In this document: in pieces, positions 43,349 to 50,144 of the stretch
How positions within the stretch are numbered: the stretch's first letter is position 1
Layout: every line of letters begins with the position of its first letter
From: Gemmobacter sp034519525
Lineage (GTDB): Bacteria; Pseudomonadota; Alphaproteobacteria; Rhodobacterales; Rhodobacteraceae
Length of the DNA: 64,000 bases
Direction: 5' to 3'
Assembly (NCBI GenBank): GCA_034519525.1
Contig: JAXHOJ010000063.1
Span: 186,001-250,000, forward strand
The notes under the pieces: generated by a model
Seen by the model: only the letters and a program-made list of their open reading frames with translations
Databases searched by the model: none
Told to the model about the DNA's origin: nothing
Translations under genes and position numbers: made by a program

Positions 43349-43873
43349 ATGCCCGACACATCCCCGCCCGCCGCCTCCAGCCCCCTGACCCACTTCGACG
43401 AACAGGGTCAGGCGCACATGGTCGACGTGTCCGCCAAGGCCAGCACCCACCGCATCGCCATCGCCGAAGGCCGCATCACCATGCTGCCGGCGACGCTGGC
43501 GCTGATCAGAAGCGGCACTGCCAAGAAGGGCGACGTGCTGGGCATCGCCCGCATCGCGGGCATCCAGGGCGCCAAGAAGACCAGCGACCTGATCCCGCTG
43601 TGCCACCCGATCGCGCTCACCCGCGTGGCGGTGGAGTTTGAGGTCGAAGAAGCCACAAACAGCGTGCTGTGCCGCGCGACGGCCGAATGCACCGGCCAGA
43701 CCGGCGTCGAGATGGAAGCCCTGACAGCCACCAGCGCCGCCCTGCTCACGATCTACGACATGTGCAAGGCGGTGGACCGGGGGATGACGATTGGCGGGGT
43801 GCGGTTGATGGAGAAGTCGGGCGGAAAGTCGGGTCACTTCGTTGCCGCAACGGCGTTGAACACCTCGCAATGA
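43349..43873 (+). CDS. moaC: Cyclic pyranopterin monophosphate synthase MoaC
   Basis: A 174-residue molybdenum cofactor enzyme acting with MoaA. It has VDVSAKASTHRIAIAEG, the active-site LIPLCHPIAL motif near residue 90, VEMEALTATSAALLTIYDMCKAVDRGM, and KSGG near the C-terminus. Length is normal and the frame intact. A partial, rearranged copy of its 3' half is at 45405-45610, 98% identical by eye. Remains of a fit toxin-antitoxin locus lie directly behind its stop. Confidence 0.96.
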   Translation: MPDTSPPAASSPLTHFDEQGQAHMVDVSAKASTHRIAIAEGRITMLPATLALIRSGTAKKGDVLGIARIAGIQGAKKTSDLIPLCHPIALTRVAVEFEVEEATNSVLCRATAECTGQTGVEMEALTATSAALLTIYDMCKAVDRGMTIGGVRLMEKSGGKSGHFVAATALNTSQ

Positions 43874-43912
43874 CCGACCCGTGGAGGTTGTGCCTGGTCT
43901 GGCGAGAAGAAG

Positions 43913-43954
43913 GTGCGCGACAAGATGCCCACCCAACCGGTGAGCTTCGAATGA
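43913..43954 (+). pseudogene. C-terminal remnant of a FitA/VapB-like antitoxin
   Basis: Fourteen codons read VRDKMPTQPVSFE and a stop, the usual end of FitA-type antitoxins. The stop overlaps the PIN toxin start by ATGA as in intact modules. The DNA-binding front of the antitoxin is absent: the moaC stop is only about 40 bp upstream. The second copy (about 45665-45704) reads VCDKLPAKPASFE, supporting the identification. Confidence 0.55.
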
Positions 43955-44370
43955 TCCTGCTGGACACCAACGTGGTTTCGGAGCCGCTGCGCCGCGCTCC
44001 AGACGCGCGCGTCATCGAGTGGATCGACGCGCAGCCACTGGAAACGCTGTACCTGTCGGCCATCACCGTCGCCGAGCTGCGCGCCGTAGTGACCTTGCTG
44101 CCAGCCGACAAACGGCGCAACGCGCTGCACGAGAGCTTGGAGCGACAGATACTGCCCCTGTTCGCTGGGCGGGTGGTGTCGTTCGACCTGTCGTGTACGC
44201 CCAGCTAAGCAGAACTGATCGCAAAAACCCGTGCGGCGGGGCTGGGCATCGGCGCCGCAGACGGCTACATCGCTGCGGTCGCCGCCACCCACAGCTTTGT
44301 CGTGGCCACGCGAGACACCCGCCCGTTCGAGGCGGCTGGTGTGCCGGTGGTCAACCCTTGGGAACCGTAG
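43951..44370 (+). pseudogene. FitB/VapC-like PIN-domain toxin with internal stop
   Basis: A 140-codon PIN-domain RNase-type frame beginning MILLDTNVVSEPLRR, with acidic residues in LLDTNV, TVAELR and GAADGYIAA, ending VVNPWEP. A TAA at 44206-44208, after FDLSCTPS, interrupts the frame two thirds of the way along. The sequence AELIAKTRAAGLGIGAADGY continues in the same frame beyond it. The antitoxin partner is truncated, so loss of the toxin is expected: an active PIN toxin without antitoxin would be harmful. Stop-codon readthrough is not suggested by anything nearby. Confidence 0.82.
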
Positions 44371-44379
44371 CAGCACCCA

Positions 44380-44880
44380 TCACGCCGGGTCATCGTTGCT
44401 GGATTGCGCTCGAAAAGCAGCCAATGCACGCTCAATGATGATCCGGTCTGAGGCATCCTTTTCCCGCATGGTCTGCTTGGTCAGCAGCAAGCCTTCAAGG
44501 CTGACAGTGCGCACGGGGATACCGTCCAGATCAATGGTCTGGGCATATTCCTTCAACGATTCGTAAGTTTGTCCGTTGGCGTTGAGCATGAGATCGACCA
44601 CGAATGCATCCGCCACCCGAATGTTTTCGCCTTCGTCGAACCATTGCGGCATGAGGTCTCTGGCAGCTTGATCGGGCAACACCATCAGGGCGGCCTTGAC
44701 TCGAAGCCCCGCCTCGGCGTTGGCCGGCACCACCACATCGATGTCGGTCGTGGCCCGCTGGTAGCCGTGTGCTGCCAAGGCGTATCCACCGATCAGCAAA
44801 TAGTCAACGCCGTGCTCATGCAGCGAGCGCAACAGTTGCTTCAGATCGTCCAGCGTGGCGGGGCGGCTGTAGTCATCCAT
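44380..44880 (-). CDS. Nucleotidyltransferase-fold protein (possible toxin-antitoxin component)
   Basis: A 166-residue protein with a minimal nucleotidyltransferase motif: VDYLLIGGYALAAHGYQRATTDIDVVV near residues 26-52, i.e. GG followed by the D-x-D metal pair. Downstream are DLMPQWFDEGENIRVADAFVVDLM with the third acidic residue, and VRTVSLEGLLLTKQTMREKDASD. It resembles AbiEii/MNT-type or DUF6036-like proteins. It lies 25 bp after a 73-residue gene on the same strand, giving a two-gene module inside the decayed fit region. TA function is inferred. Confidence 0.75.
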   Translation of the reverse strand: MDDYSRPATLDDLKQLLRSLHEHGVDYLLIGGYALAAHGYQRATTDIDVVVPANAEAGLRVKAALMVLPDQAARDLMPQWFDEGENIRVADAFVVDLMLNANGQTYESLKEYAQTIDLDGIPVRTVSLEGLLLTKQTMREKDASDRIIIERALAAFRAQSSNDDPA

Positions 44881-44905
44881 GGGGTGCTGCGACCGTCAGC
44901 GGAGG

Positions 44906-45127
44906 TCAACGGCGAAGCGCCGCCAACGCGCCCATGCCCTTGACCAGACAGTCTTGCGCGTGCTGGTTGGCCTCCTCGTGGGAGCGATAGCGATACACGC
45001 CCTTGGGGACAAACGCGGCACCAGACAACCAGGAGACGGACTCGTTGAAACGCGCACCCTGCTCAAGGAGCCGTCCGTTGGCCTTGATGACCAGTTGCCC
45101 CTCTTTTCTTGAACCGACTTGCCGCAT
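44906..45127 (-). CDS. Small protein upstream of the nucleotidyltransferase (possible TA partner)
   Basis: A 73-residue hydrophilic protein from ATG 45127, with KEGQLVIKANGRLLEQGARF, SWLSGAAFVPKGVYRYRSHEEAN and a C-terminal helix. No family was recognised; no cysteine pair for a metal site. It precedes the nucleotidyltransferase with a 25-bp gap. A symmetrical TACCG-N5-CGGTA element lies about 55 bp upstream of its start and may be its operator. Antitoxin or accessory subunit are both possible. Confidence 0.6.
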   Translation of the reverse strand: MRQVGSRKEGQLVIKANGRLLEQGARFNESVSWLSGAAFVPKGVYRYRSHEEANQHAQDCLVKGMGALAALRR

Positions 45128-45181
45128 GTGTTTGCTCCACTTTCTGCAAATGATGATACCTGCGCACTGTTTTGTGCCGGA

Positions 45182-45196
45182 TACCGGAAAACGGTA
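45182..45196. promoter_or_regulatory. Short palindrome, candidate operator of the nucleotidyltransferase module
   Basis: TACCG (45182-45186) and CGGTA (45192-45196) flank GAAAA, a perfect 5+5 inverted repeat. It lies 54 bp upstream of the small gene's start on the minus strand. Spacing and symmetry resemble operators bound by autoregulating toxin-antitoxin repressors. No promoter was assigned with confidence. Confidence 0.35.
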
Positions 45197-45274
45197 ACCT
45201 GAAAAATGCAGAGATCCAATCTCATGTGATGCAAGCGCGCCAGGAATGACAGGTGATGCCGCTTTTCACTGGCC

Positions 45275-45311
45275 GGCTGGCGTGACGGTGGTCAACCCTT
45301 GGGAACCATAG
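45275..45311 (+). repeat. Fragment of the fitB 3' end (direct repeat of 44334-44370)
   Basis: The 37 bases match the last 37 bases of the fitB pseudogene (44334-44370) at 34 positions, ending in the same Val-Val-Asn-Pro-Trp-Glu-Pro-stop. The nucleotidyltransferase module therefore sits between two copies of the fitB tail. No rest of fitB is attached to this copy. Confidence 0.8.
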
Positions 45312-45404
45312 CCAGATGGGTCGACAAGCGCCCTACAGCCGGGCGGCACGCTCAGGTGGTTCAACATCGTTGGGATGAATACCTTGTACACCTGCACCGG
45401 GACA

Positions 45405-45783
45405 CGCCCGCATCGCCGGCATCCAGGGCGCCAAGAAGACCAGCGACCTGATCCCGCTGTGCCACCCGATCGCGCTCACCCGCGCGGCGGTGGAGTTTGA
45501 GGTCGAAGAAGCCACAAACAGCGTGCTGTGCCGCGCGACGGCCGAATGCACCGGCCAGACCGGCGTCGAGATGGAAGCCCTGACCGCCACCAGCGCCGCC
45601 CTGCTCACGAAACACCTCGCAATGACCGACCCGTGGAGGTTGTGCTTGGTCTGGCGAGAAGAAGGTGTGCGACAAGTTGCCGGCCAAACCCGCGAGCTTT
45701 GAATGATTTTGCTGGGCACCCGCGTGATTTCGGAGCCACTGCGCCGCGCCCATGGTGCGCGCGTCATCTAGCGGATCGACGCC
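45405..45783 (+). pseudogene. Rearranged duplicate of the moaC 3' part, fitA tail and fitB 5' part
   Basis: 45405-45610 matches 43546-43751 (moaC) with three differences in 206 bases. The copy then jumps to sequence matching 43859 onward, so 107 bp of moaC are deleted. About 55 bases later identity falls visibly where the fitA/fitB remnant begins, and the fitB frame is broken by a stop (TCATCTAGC). The rest of 45128-46011 (884 bp) holds the fitB tail fragment and no intact gene. A minus-strand open stretch around 45785-45925 looks mildly coding but is unassigned. Confidence 0.85.
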
Positions 45784-46011
45784 CTGCACTACAGCCGGCG
45801 CCCACAAAGGCGTACTGTTGGTCAACCAGAGGCGGCTCGCTGCGAAAGTAGCATTCCAAGAGCACGTCGCCCGTGAGGGATTCAATAGAGCGGTCCTCCA
45901 CCATTTCGGGGTCAGCAACTGAGGGAAGGGTTTACCGTCCACCGGTTTCGCTACGCCACCGCCCGACGACGGGCCAGCCAACTTCTGCAAGCGAGAAACT
46001 CGCTTACAACG

Positions 46012-46801
46012 TCAAGGGACTGCGAATCCATCACCCGGCAAGAAACCGACAACCCGCCCTTTTGAATCCAGCACAGCGATCCACTCTTGCTTGTGCATCG
46101 CCGGGAGGAACCGCGCTTGATCCATTGTCATGCCGATCGTTTTCAGCAATGTGTGAGCTTCGGCTCGCGATTCTGGAAAGTGCTTGATAAATGCATCAAG
46201 CGAGCGAGTTCGAGGCAACACCTTCCCGGTGTAGGCATCGTCATAGGCCACATAAAACTCGGGCCGTTGCGCGTAGTCGCGGCCACCGAATACCGACTCG
46301 ACCATAACGTCCTGACGCTCTTTTCTGTTCGCGGCCTCTCGAATTCCTACGACGATAGGCTTGGAAAAAAAACGAGGGCTTTAATGGTGCAGGTAGCGCA
46401 TCCAGTTCGTCTGAAACGTTGGCATCACCGTAGTCAGGCATTCCGATCACCCGGAATCTGTCAACCTCGTGCACCAAGAACAACGGACGGGCCTGATACA
46501 TGGTGTAAAGGCCATAGCTCAGCGCTGCCACCTGGATCAGAACCACCAGGGACATATCGACAAAAAACTCCCTGCGCGATTTCCTGGGGCTGAACAGCAC
46601 CAAGGTCAGCAATGGACCGCAGACCACATCTACCACGATCAGGATGGCGAACAGCTTGCTCCCCCCGGAGAGCTGTCCATAAGGATGCGGATACCAGAGC
46701 AGAAACACCAGGACGGCCGCGAAACAGGCGACCAAAACAGAACCAAGGAAATGAAAGAAGGCCGCCTTGCCGGCAGCCTTCATGCGAGGTTTAAAGGTCA
46801 T
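46012..46801 (-). pseudogene. TfpZ/TfpX-type type IV pilin accessory protein, frameshifted at an 8-A run
   Basis: An inner-membrane accessory protein found beside type IV pilin genes. The 5' frame (46801 down to about 46373) has membrane helices and the hallmark KLFAILIVVDVVCGPLLTLVLF and YTMYQARPLFLVHEVDRF. After the run of eight A (46365-46372) the sequence continues in another frame as KPIVVGIREAANRKERQDVM and RPEFYVAYDD to the stop at 46012. The total of 790 bp is one base too long for a 262-residue protein; seven bases in the run would restore it. The lesion may be reversible slippage, fixed decay, or a read error. It is directly downstream of a pilin gene. Confidence 0.8.
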
Positions 46802-46810
46802 GGAATGAAA

Positions 46811-47377
46811 TCATCTGCATTCGGCGGGTAAGTATTTTGCAGCAAGAGTTCCCAGCACGATGTTCGTCATACCACGCGCTGTCGCCGTGGCCGAAGTTGC
46901 TCCTGCGCACGCCCAATCCAAAGTCTCCGACGACGACGCCACTGGAGCCGCCAAATTGGCATTTGGTGACAGGACAAAAGTCTGACCATTCAGAGTCGTA
47001 GGGATGCCATTGGCAGCGTTGGCGGCTATGGTCACGTACACAGGCCAAGTCCCACCGCCAGCGAACGGCGCGCACATGGCCCCCACCGCCCCCGGGGCAC
47101 CGACACAGATGTTGGCCACATACTTGGATGTCTTTTCAGCTAGCGGCACCAAGTTGTAGGCCGTCGCGGTAGCTGTCAGTCCCGTGACCCGGTCTACAGA
47201 GTAAGCCTCACTCATCATGCCCTTCACGGCGGACGCTGAAGTCAACCCCTCGCTCACCTTGGCCCGGATCGCATAGTCTTGGTAGGCTGGCAGAGCCACG
47301 GCCGCCAGAATGCCGATGATGGCCACCACGATCATCAATTCGATCAGCGTGAAGCCGGATTGGGTGCTGGATTTCAT
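46811..47377 (-). CDS. Type IV pilin (PilA-like), copy 2
   Basis: A 188-residue prepilin. The short leader MKSSTQSG is followed by FTLIELMIVVAIIGILAAVALPAYQDY, the PilD cleavage site and N-methylated helix with Glu at +5. The C-terminal disulfide loop is formed by Cys in LDWACAGA and LPAECR, with two more cysteines in NICVGAP and GAMCAPF. The ATG is at 47377. It has its own sigma-54 promoter (47421-47436), with the -12 element 44 bp upstream. It is paralogous to the pilin at 47607 and ends 9 bp before the tfpZ start. Confidence 0.93.
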   Translation of the reverse strand: MKSSTQSGFTLIELMIVVAIIGILAAVALPAYQDYAIRAKVSEGLTSASAVKGMMSEAYSVDRVTGLTATATAYNLVPLAEKTSKYVANICVGAPGAVGAMCAPFAGGGTWPVYVTIAANAANGIPTTLNGQTFVLSPNANLAAPVASSSETLDWACAGATSATATARGMTNIVLGTLAAKYLPAECR

Positions 47378-47420
47378 AGTGACCCTGATGGAACGTTTGA
47401 TTAGCGGATGGCCTGGTAAA

Positions 47421-47436
47421 TGCAGAAGTCGTGCCA
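47421..47436 (-). promoter_or_regulatory. Sigma-54 promoter of pilin copy 2
   Basis: Read on the minus strand: TGGCACG-ACTT-CTGCA, matching the consensus TGGCACG-N4-TTGCW at every fixed position but one, with correct GG/GC spacing. The pilin ATG is 44 bp downstream. PilA genes are classically driven by RpoN with PilR. Confidence 0.8.
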
Positions 47437-47556
47437 GCAAAATGCCCCACCCATCTAGTGAATTAATTCACATTTACAAAGCAAAACATTGCGAATTGCG
47501 ACAATCTTTTGCACATCCAGCACCAATTCTTGTCTGACCTGCCACTAGGACAAGGC

Positions 47557-47588
47557 AAAAAGAGAGGCGCATGAAGCGCCTCTCTTTT
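47557..47588 (-). terminator. Rho-independent terminator of pilin copy 1
   Basis: GAGAGGCGC (47562-47570) pairs with GCGCCTCTC (47576-47584), extended by A/T pairs to a run of A on one side and T on the other. On the minus strand the stem is followed by five T. It lies 19 bp after the stop of the pilin gene at 47607 and separates the two pilin transcripts. Confidence 0.88.
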
Positions 47589-47606
47589 ACTGGTAGAAAG
47601 ACCCTA

Positions 47607-48176
<570 letters not shown>

Positions 48177-48223
48177 TGAGAAAACTCCTTAGGGGGTTTG
48201 TGGGTTGAGGACGGGTACTCCTT

Positions 48224-48239
48224 CGCAGGGAGCGTGCCA
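48224..48239 (-). promoter_or_regulatory. Sigma-54 promoter of pilA
   Basis: Read on the minus strand: TGGCACG-CTCC-CTGCG. The -24 element is perfect and the -12 element has CTGC in place of TTGC, as in the other pilin promoter. The pilA ATG is 48 bp downstream. The leader of pilA is otherwise free of genes. Confidence 0.82.
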
Positions 48240-48387
48240 GGTCAAACAACCCGGTTTTTCGCGCGCTTTTTCACGCTTTGCTGACGACTGGTGACGATTT
48301 GTGTCCTCTGTCGCTTCAAGTCACTGACATTTTTTGTCACCACCCCGCGCGAGGACAAAAATTGTCAGCCACCCAGGCGCCCGTTGA

Positions 48388-48630
48388 TCAGTGACCGAGG
48401 CGGTCTATCAAGACTCTGGGAGAAATGCCCCGAGGCCGCATGACAGTGTCCTGCAAGAGGCGCAGATCTCCCGTCACGAGCGCCAGGTCTTTCCGGCACC
48501 CCAACAGGTTCCAAAGAAACTGATCCCCGAGGTCGGGAGCGCGCACGGGCGATGGGCCTGGTTCCGGGTCTACGAGAATGCCAGCCAAAGCAAGGTCCGT
48601 CAGAACGGTATCGACCGATGGCCTGCTCAT
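48388..48630 (-). pseudogene. Probable C-terminal remnant of a PIN-domain toxin
   Basis: The 80-codon frame reads GDQFLWNLLGCRKDLALVTGD and LLQDTVMR to a stop at 48388. This resembles the C-terminal half of PIN-family toxins (a FLW-x-LL segment, then LVTGD with the last acidic residue). The first 25 codons look unrelated, and the N-terminal catalytic half is missing. It lies in the 578-bp gap between pilA and relB with no partner antitoxin. It could also be a chance open frame. Confidence 0.4.
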
Positions 48631-48650
48631 CGCTCATCTGGCTATTGGCT

Positions 48651-48690
48651 CTGGCCCGCGCTGAGCCAGCGGATGTCGTGGCGTACGTCG
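48651..48690 (+). repeat. 40-bp direct repeat flanking relBE, left copy
   Basis: Matches 49318-49357 at 38 of 40 positions. The right copy is the C-terminal coding part of the phosphodiesterase gene (minus strand), while this left copy is detached from any gene. The relBE-type module lies between the two copies. Confidence 0.85.
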
Positions 48691-48715
48691 CTGATGTCAC
48701 CGCACAACTTATTGG

Positions 48716-48728
48716 GCTACAATGTAGC
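48716..48728 (+). promoter_or_regulatory. Promoter/operator of the relBE-type module
   Basis: GCTACA-A-TGTAGC is a perfect 6+1+6 palindrome that covers the -10 box TACAAT (48718-48723). ATGTCA at 48694-48699 is a weak -35 at 18 bp. The antitoxin ATG lies 26 bp downstream of the palindrome. Overlap of operator and -10 fits autorepression by RelB/DinJ-type proteins. Confidence 0.6.
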
Positions 48729-48754
48729 TCGACACAACCCAGAAGGACTACGCC

Positions 48755-49018
48755 ATGCCTGCAAACGCAGTTGTACGCGCCCGCATCGACGAGCACATCA
48801 AGGAAGAAGCATCGACCGTGCTGGCGGCGATGGGTCTTACCGTGTCAGATGCGTTTCGCATCATGCTGACGCGCATCGCCCGCGAGAAGGCGCTGCCTTT
48901 CGAGCCGTTGGTGCCAAATGAAACCACCATCGCGGCCATGCGCGAGGCCCGCACCGGCAAGCTCAGGCGCTTCGACAGCGTGGAAGGACTGATGGCAGAC
49001 TTGCATGCGGAAGATTGA
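48755..49018 (+). CDS. RelB/DinJ family antitoxin
   Basis: An 87-residue antitoxin. The N-terminal ribbon-helix-helix has VVRARIDEHIKEEASTVLAAMGLTVSDAFRIML, typical of RelB/DinJ. The C-terminal toxin-wrapping region is REARTGKLRRFDSVEGLMADL. The frame is intact and the start is well placed behind the GCTACA operator. It overlaps the toxin gene by 14 bp, so translation is coupled. Confidence 0.93.
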   Translation: MPANAVVRARIDEHIKEEASTVLAAMGLTVSDAFRIMLTRIAREKALPFEPLVPNETTIAAMREARTGKLRRFDSVEGLMADLHAED

Positions 49019-49286
49019 AAACACCGGCCAGTTCAAACGGGACTACAAGCGAGAAGCCAAAGGCTTGCATCGCGCCACGCTTGATGCGGAGCTGATGCCA
49101 GTGATCGAGGCCCTGGCCTGTGACCAACCCCTGCAACCCCGCTACCGTGATCACGCATTGACCGGTGACTGGAAAGATCACCGCGACTGTCACGTCAAAC
49201 CCGATTTGGTGTTGATCTACCGAAAACCAGACGAGCTGTTGTTGCAGCTTGTGCGCCTGGGCTCACACAGCGAGCTTGGCCTGTGA
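49005..49286 (+). CDS. YafQ/RelE family mRNA interferase toxin
   Basis: A 93-residue toxin of the YafQ branch of RelE, which cleaves mRNA on the ribosome. MRKIENTGQFKRDYKREAKG is the N-terminal helix. Catalytic candidates are His in RDHALTGDW, His and Asp in DCHVKPDLVLIYRK, and the final His in RLGSHSELGL. All are present, so the toxin should be active. It ends 16 bp before the 3' end of the opposite-strand phosphodiesterase gene. Confidence 0.93.
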   Translation: MRKIENTGQFKRDYKREAKGLHRATLDAELMPVIEALACDQPLQPRYRDHALTGDWKDHRDCHVKPDLVLIYRKPDELLLQLVRLGSHSELGL

Positions 49287-49302
49287 CACGCTGACGGACG
49301 CC

Positions 49303-50106
49303 TCACAGCTCGAAGGTCTGCCCCGCGCTGAGCCAGCGGATGTCGTGGCGCACGTCGTCGGCGCGATTGGGCATCTGGTCGAAGCGGCGGATCTCTTCCA
49401 TGATCATCCCGGTTTCGGCCGGTTTGGTGTGGGTGATGTAGATCGGGAAGCGGCGCTGGCGATCGATCTGGTCGAGCTCTTCGGCCAGGGTGCTGGGCGC
49501 CAGGTGCAGGCTGCGCTGCGCCAGCGCCTTTTCGCGGTCGCTGAAGGCGGTCTCGATGATGAGCATGGCCACATCGATGTGGTTGACACGCTGCCAGAAG
49601 GCGGGGTTGCGCTCGGTGTCGCCGCTGAAGACCCAGTGGCCGCTGGGGCTGTCGACGGCGTAGCCGACCGCCGGCACGGTGTGCACCGCCGGCAAGACCT
49701 CGATCTGTTTGCCGCCCACCCGAAGGGTGTCTGCGACGCTGATCGTGCTGAACCGCATCAGCGGCGTGTCGGCGCTGGGAATGGTCGAGAAGTCGGGCCA
49801 GATCAGGTTGTTGAAGATGTGAACCTTGAGCGCGGCGATCGTGCCGGGCAGGGCGTGGACCATCACCGGCGGCGCCCCGGCGGCCAGCCGAAGGGCGGCG
49901 ACGGCGTCGAGCATCAGCGGCAGGCTGGCCACATGGTCCAGGTGCGAATGGGTCAGCAGCACATGGTTGACGCCCGCCATTTCCTCCAGGCTGAGGTCGC
50001 CAACACCGGTCCCGGCGTCGATCAGGACGTCGTGGTCCAGCAAAAAAGAGGTGGTGCGGCAACCCTGGGCAATGGCGCCTGAACACCCCAGCACACGTAC
50101 CCTCAT
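49303..50106 (-). CDS. Class-II cyclic-nucleotide phosphodiesterase-like metallo-hydrolase
   Basis: A 267-residue metallo-beta-lactamase-fold protein starting MRVRVLGCSGA at 50106. The metal motif is LLTHSHLDHVASLPLML near residue 55, matching the HxHLDH core of class-II cAMP phosphodiesterases. Further ligands are in FSGDTERNPAFW, LIIETAF and YITHTKP. The C-terminus is DIRWLSAGQTFEL. It lies 38 bp behind the nucleotide cyclase gene in the same operon, which favours a cAMP-degrading role. The last 40 bp exist also as a detached copy at 48651. Confidence 0.85.
   Translation of the reverse strand: MRVRVLGCSGAIAQGCRTTSFLLDHDVLIDAGTGVGDLSLEEMAGVNHVLLTHSHLDHVASLPLMLDAVAALRLAAGAPPVMVHALPGTIAALKVHIFNNLIWPDFSTIPSADTPLMRFSTISVADTLRVGGKQIEVLPAVHTVPAVGYAVDSPSGHWVFSGDTERNPAFWQRVNHIDVAMLIIETAFSDREKALAQRSLHLAPSTLAEELDQIDRQRRFPIYITHTKPAETGMIMEEIRRFDQMPNRADDVRHDIRWLSAGQTFEL
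49318..49357 (+). repeat. 40-bp direct repeat flanking relBE, right copy
   Basis: Part of the 3' coding end of the phosphodiesterase gene; 38 of 40 bases equal 48651-48690. The separation is 667 bp, just enough for the toxin-antitoxin module and its operator. Confidence 0.85.
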
Positions 50107-50144
50107 CGGTGTTCCTGTTGGTGGGTGACCTGAAAAAAATCGCC

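Noticed and set aside
43951..45311. Insertion sequence as cause of the fit-region duplication
   Set aside because: No transposase frame or terminal inverted repeats were found between the repeated fitB tails; homologous recombination between remnants explains the pattern without an IS.
45361..45990. 209-codon minus-strand ORF across the moaC-fit duplicate
   Set aside because: It runs antisense through the duplicated moaC fragment, so most of it is a shadow; only the short 45783-45930 stretch was kept as a weak observation in another frame.
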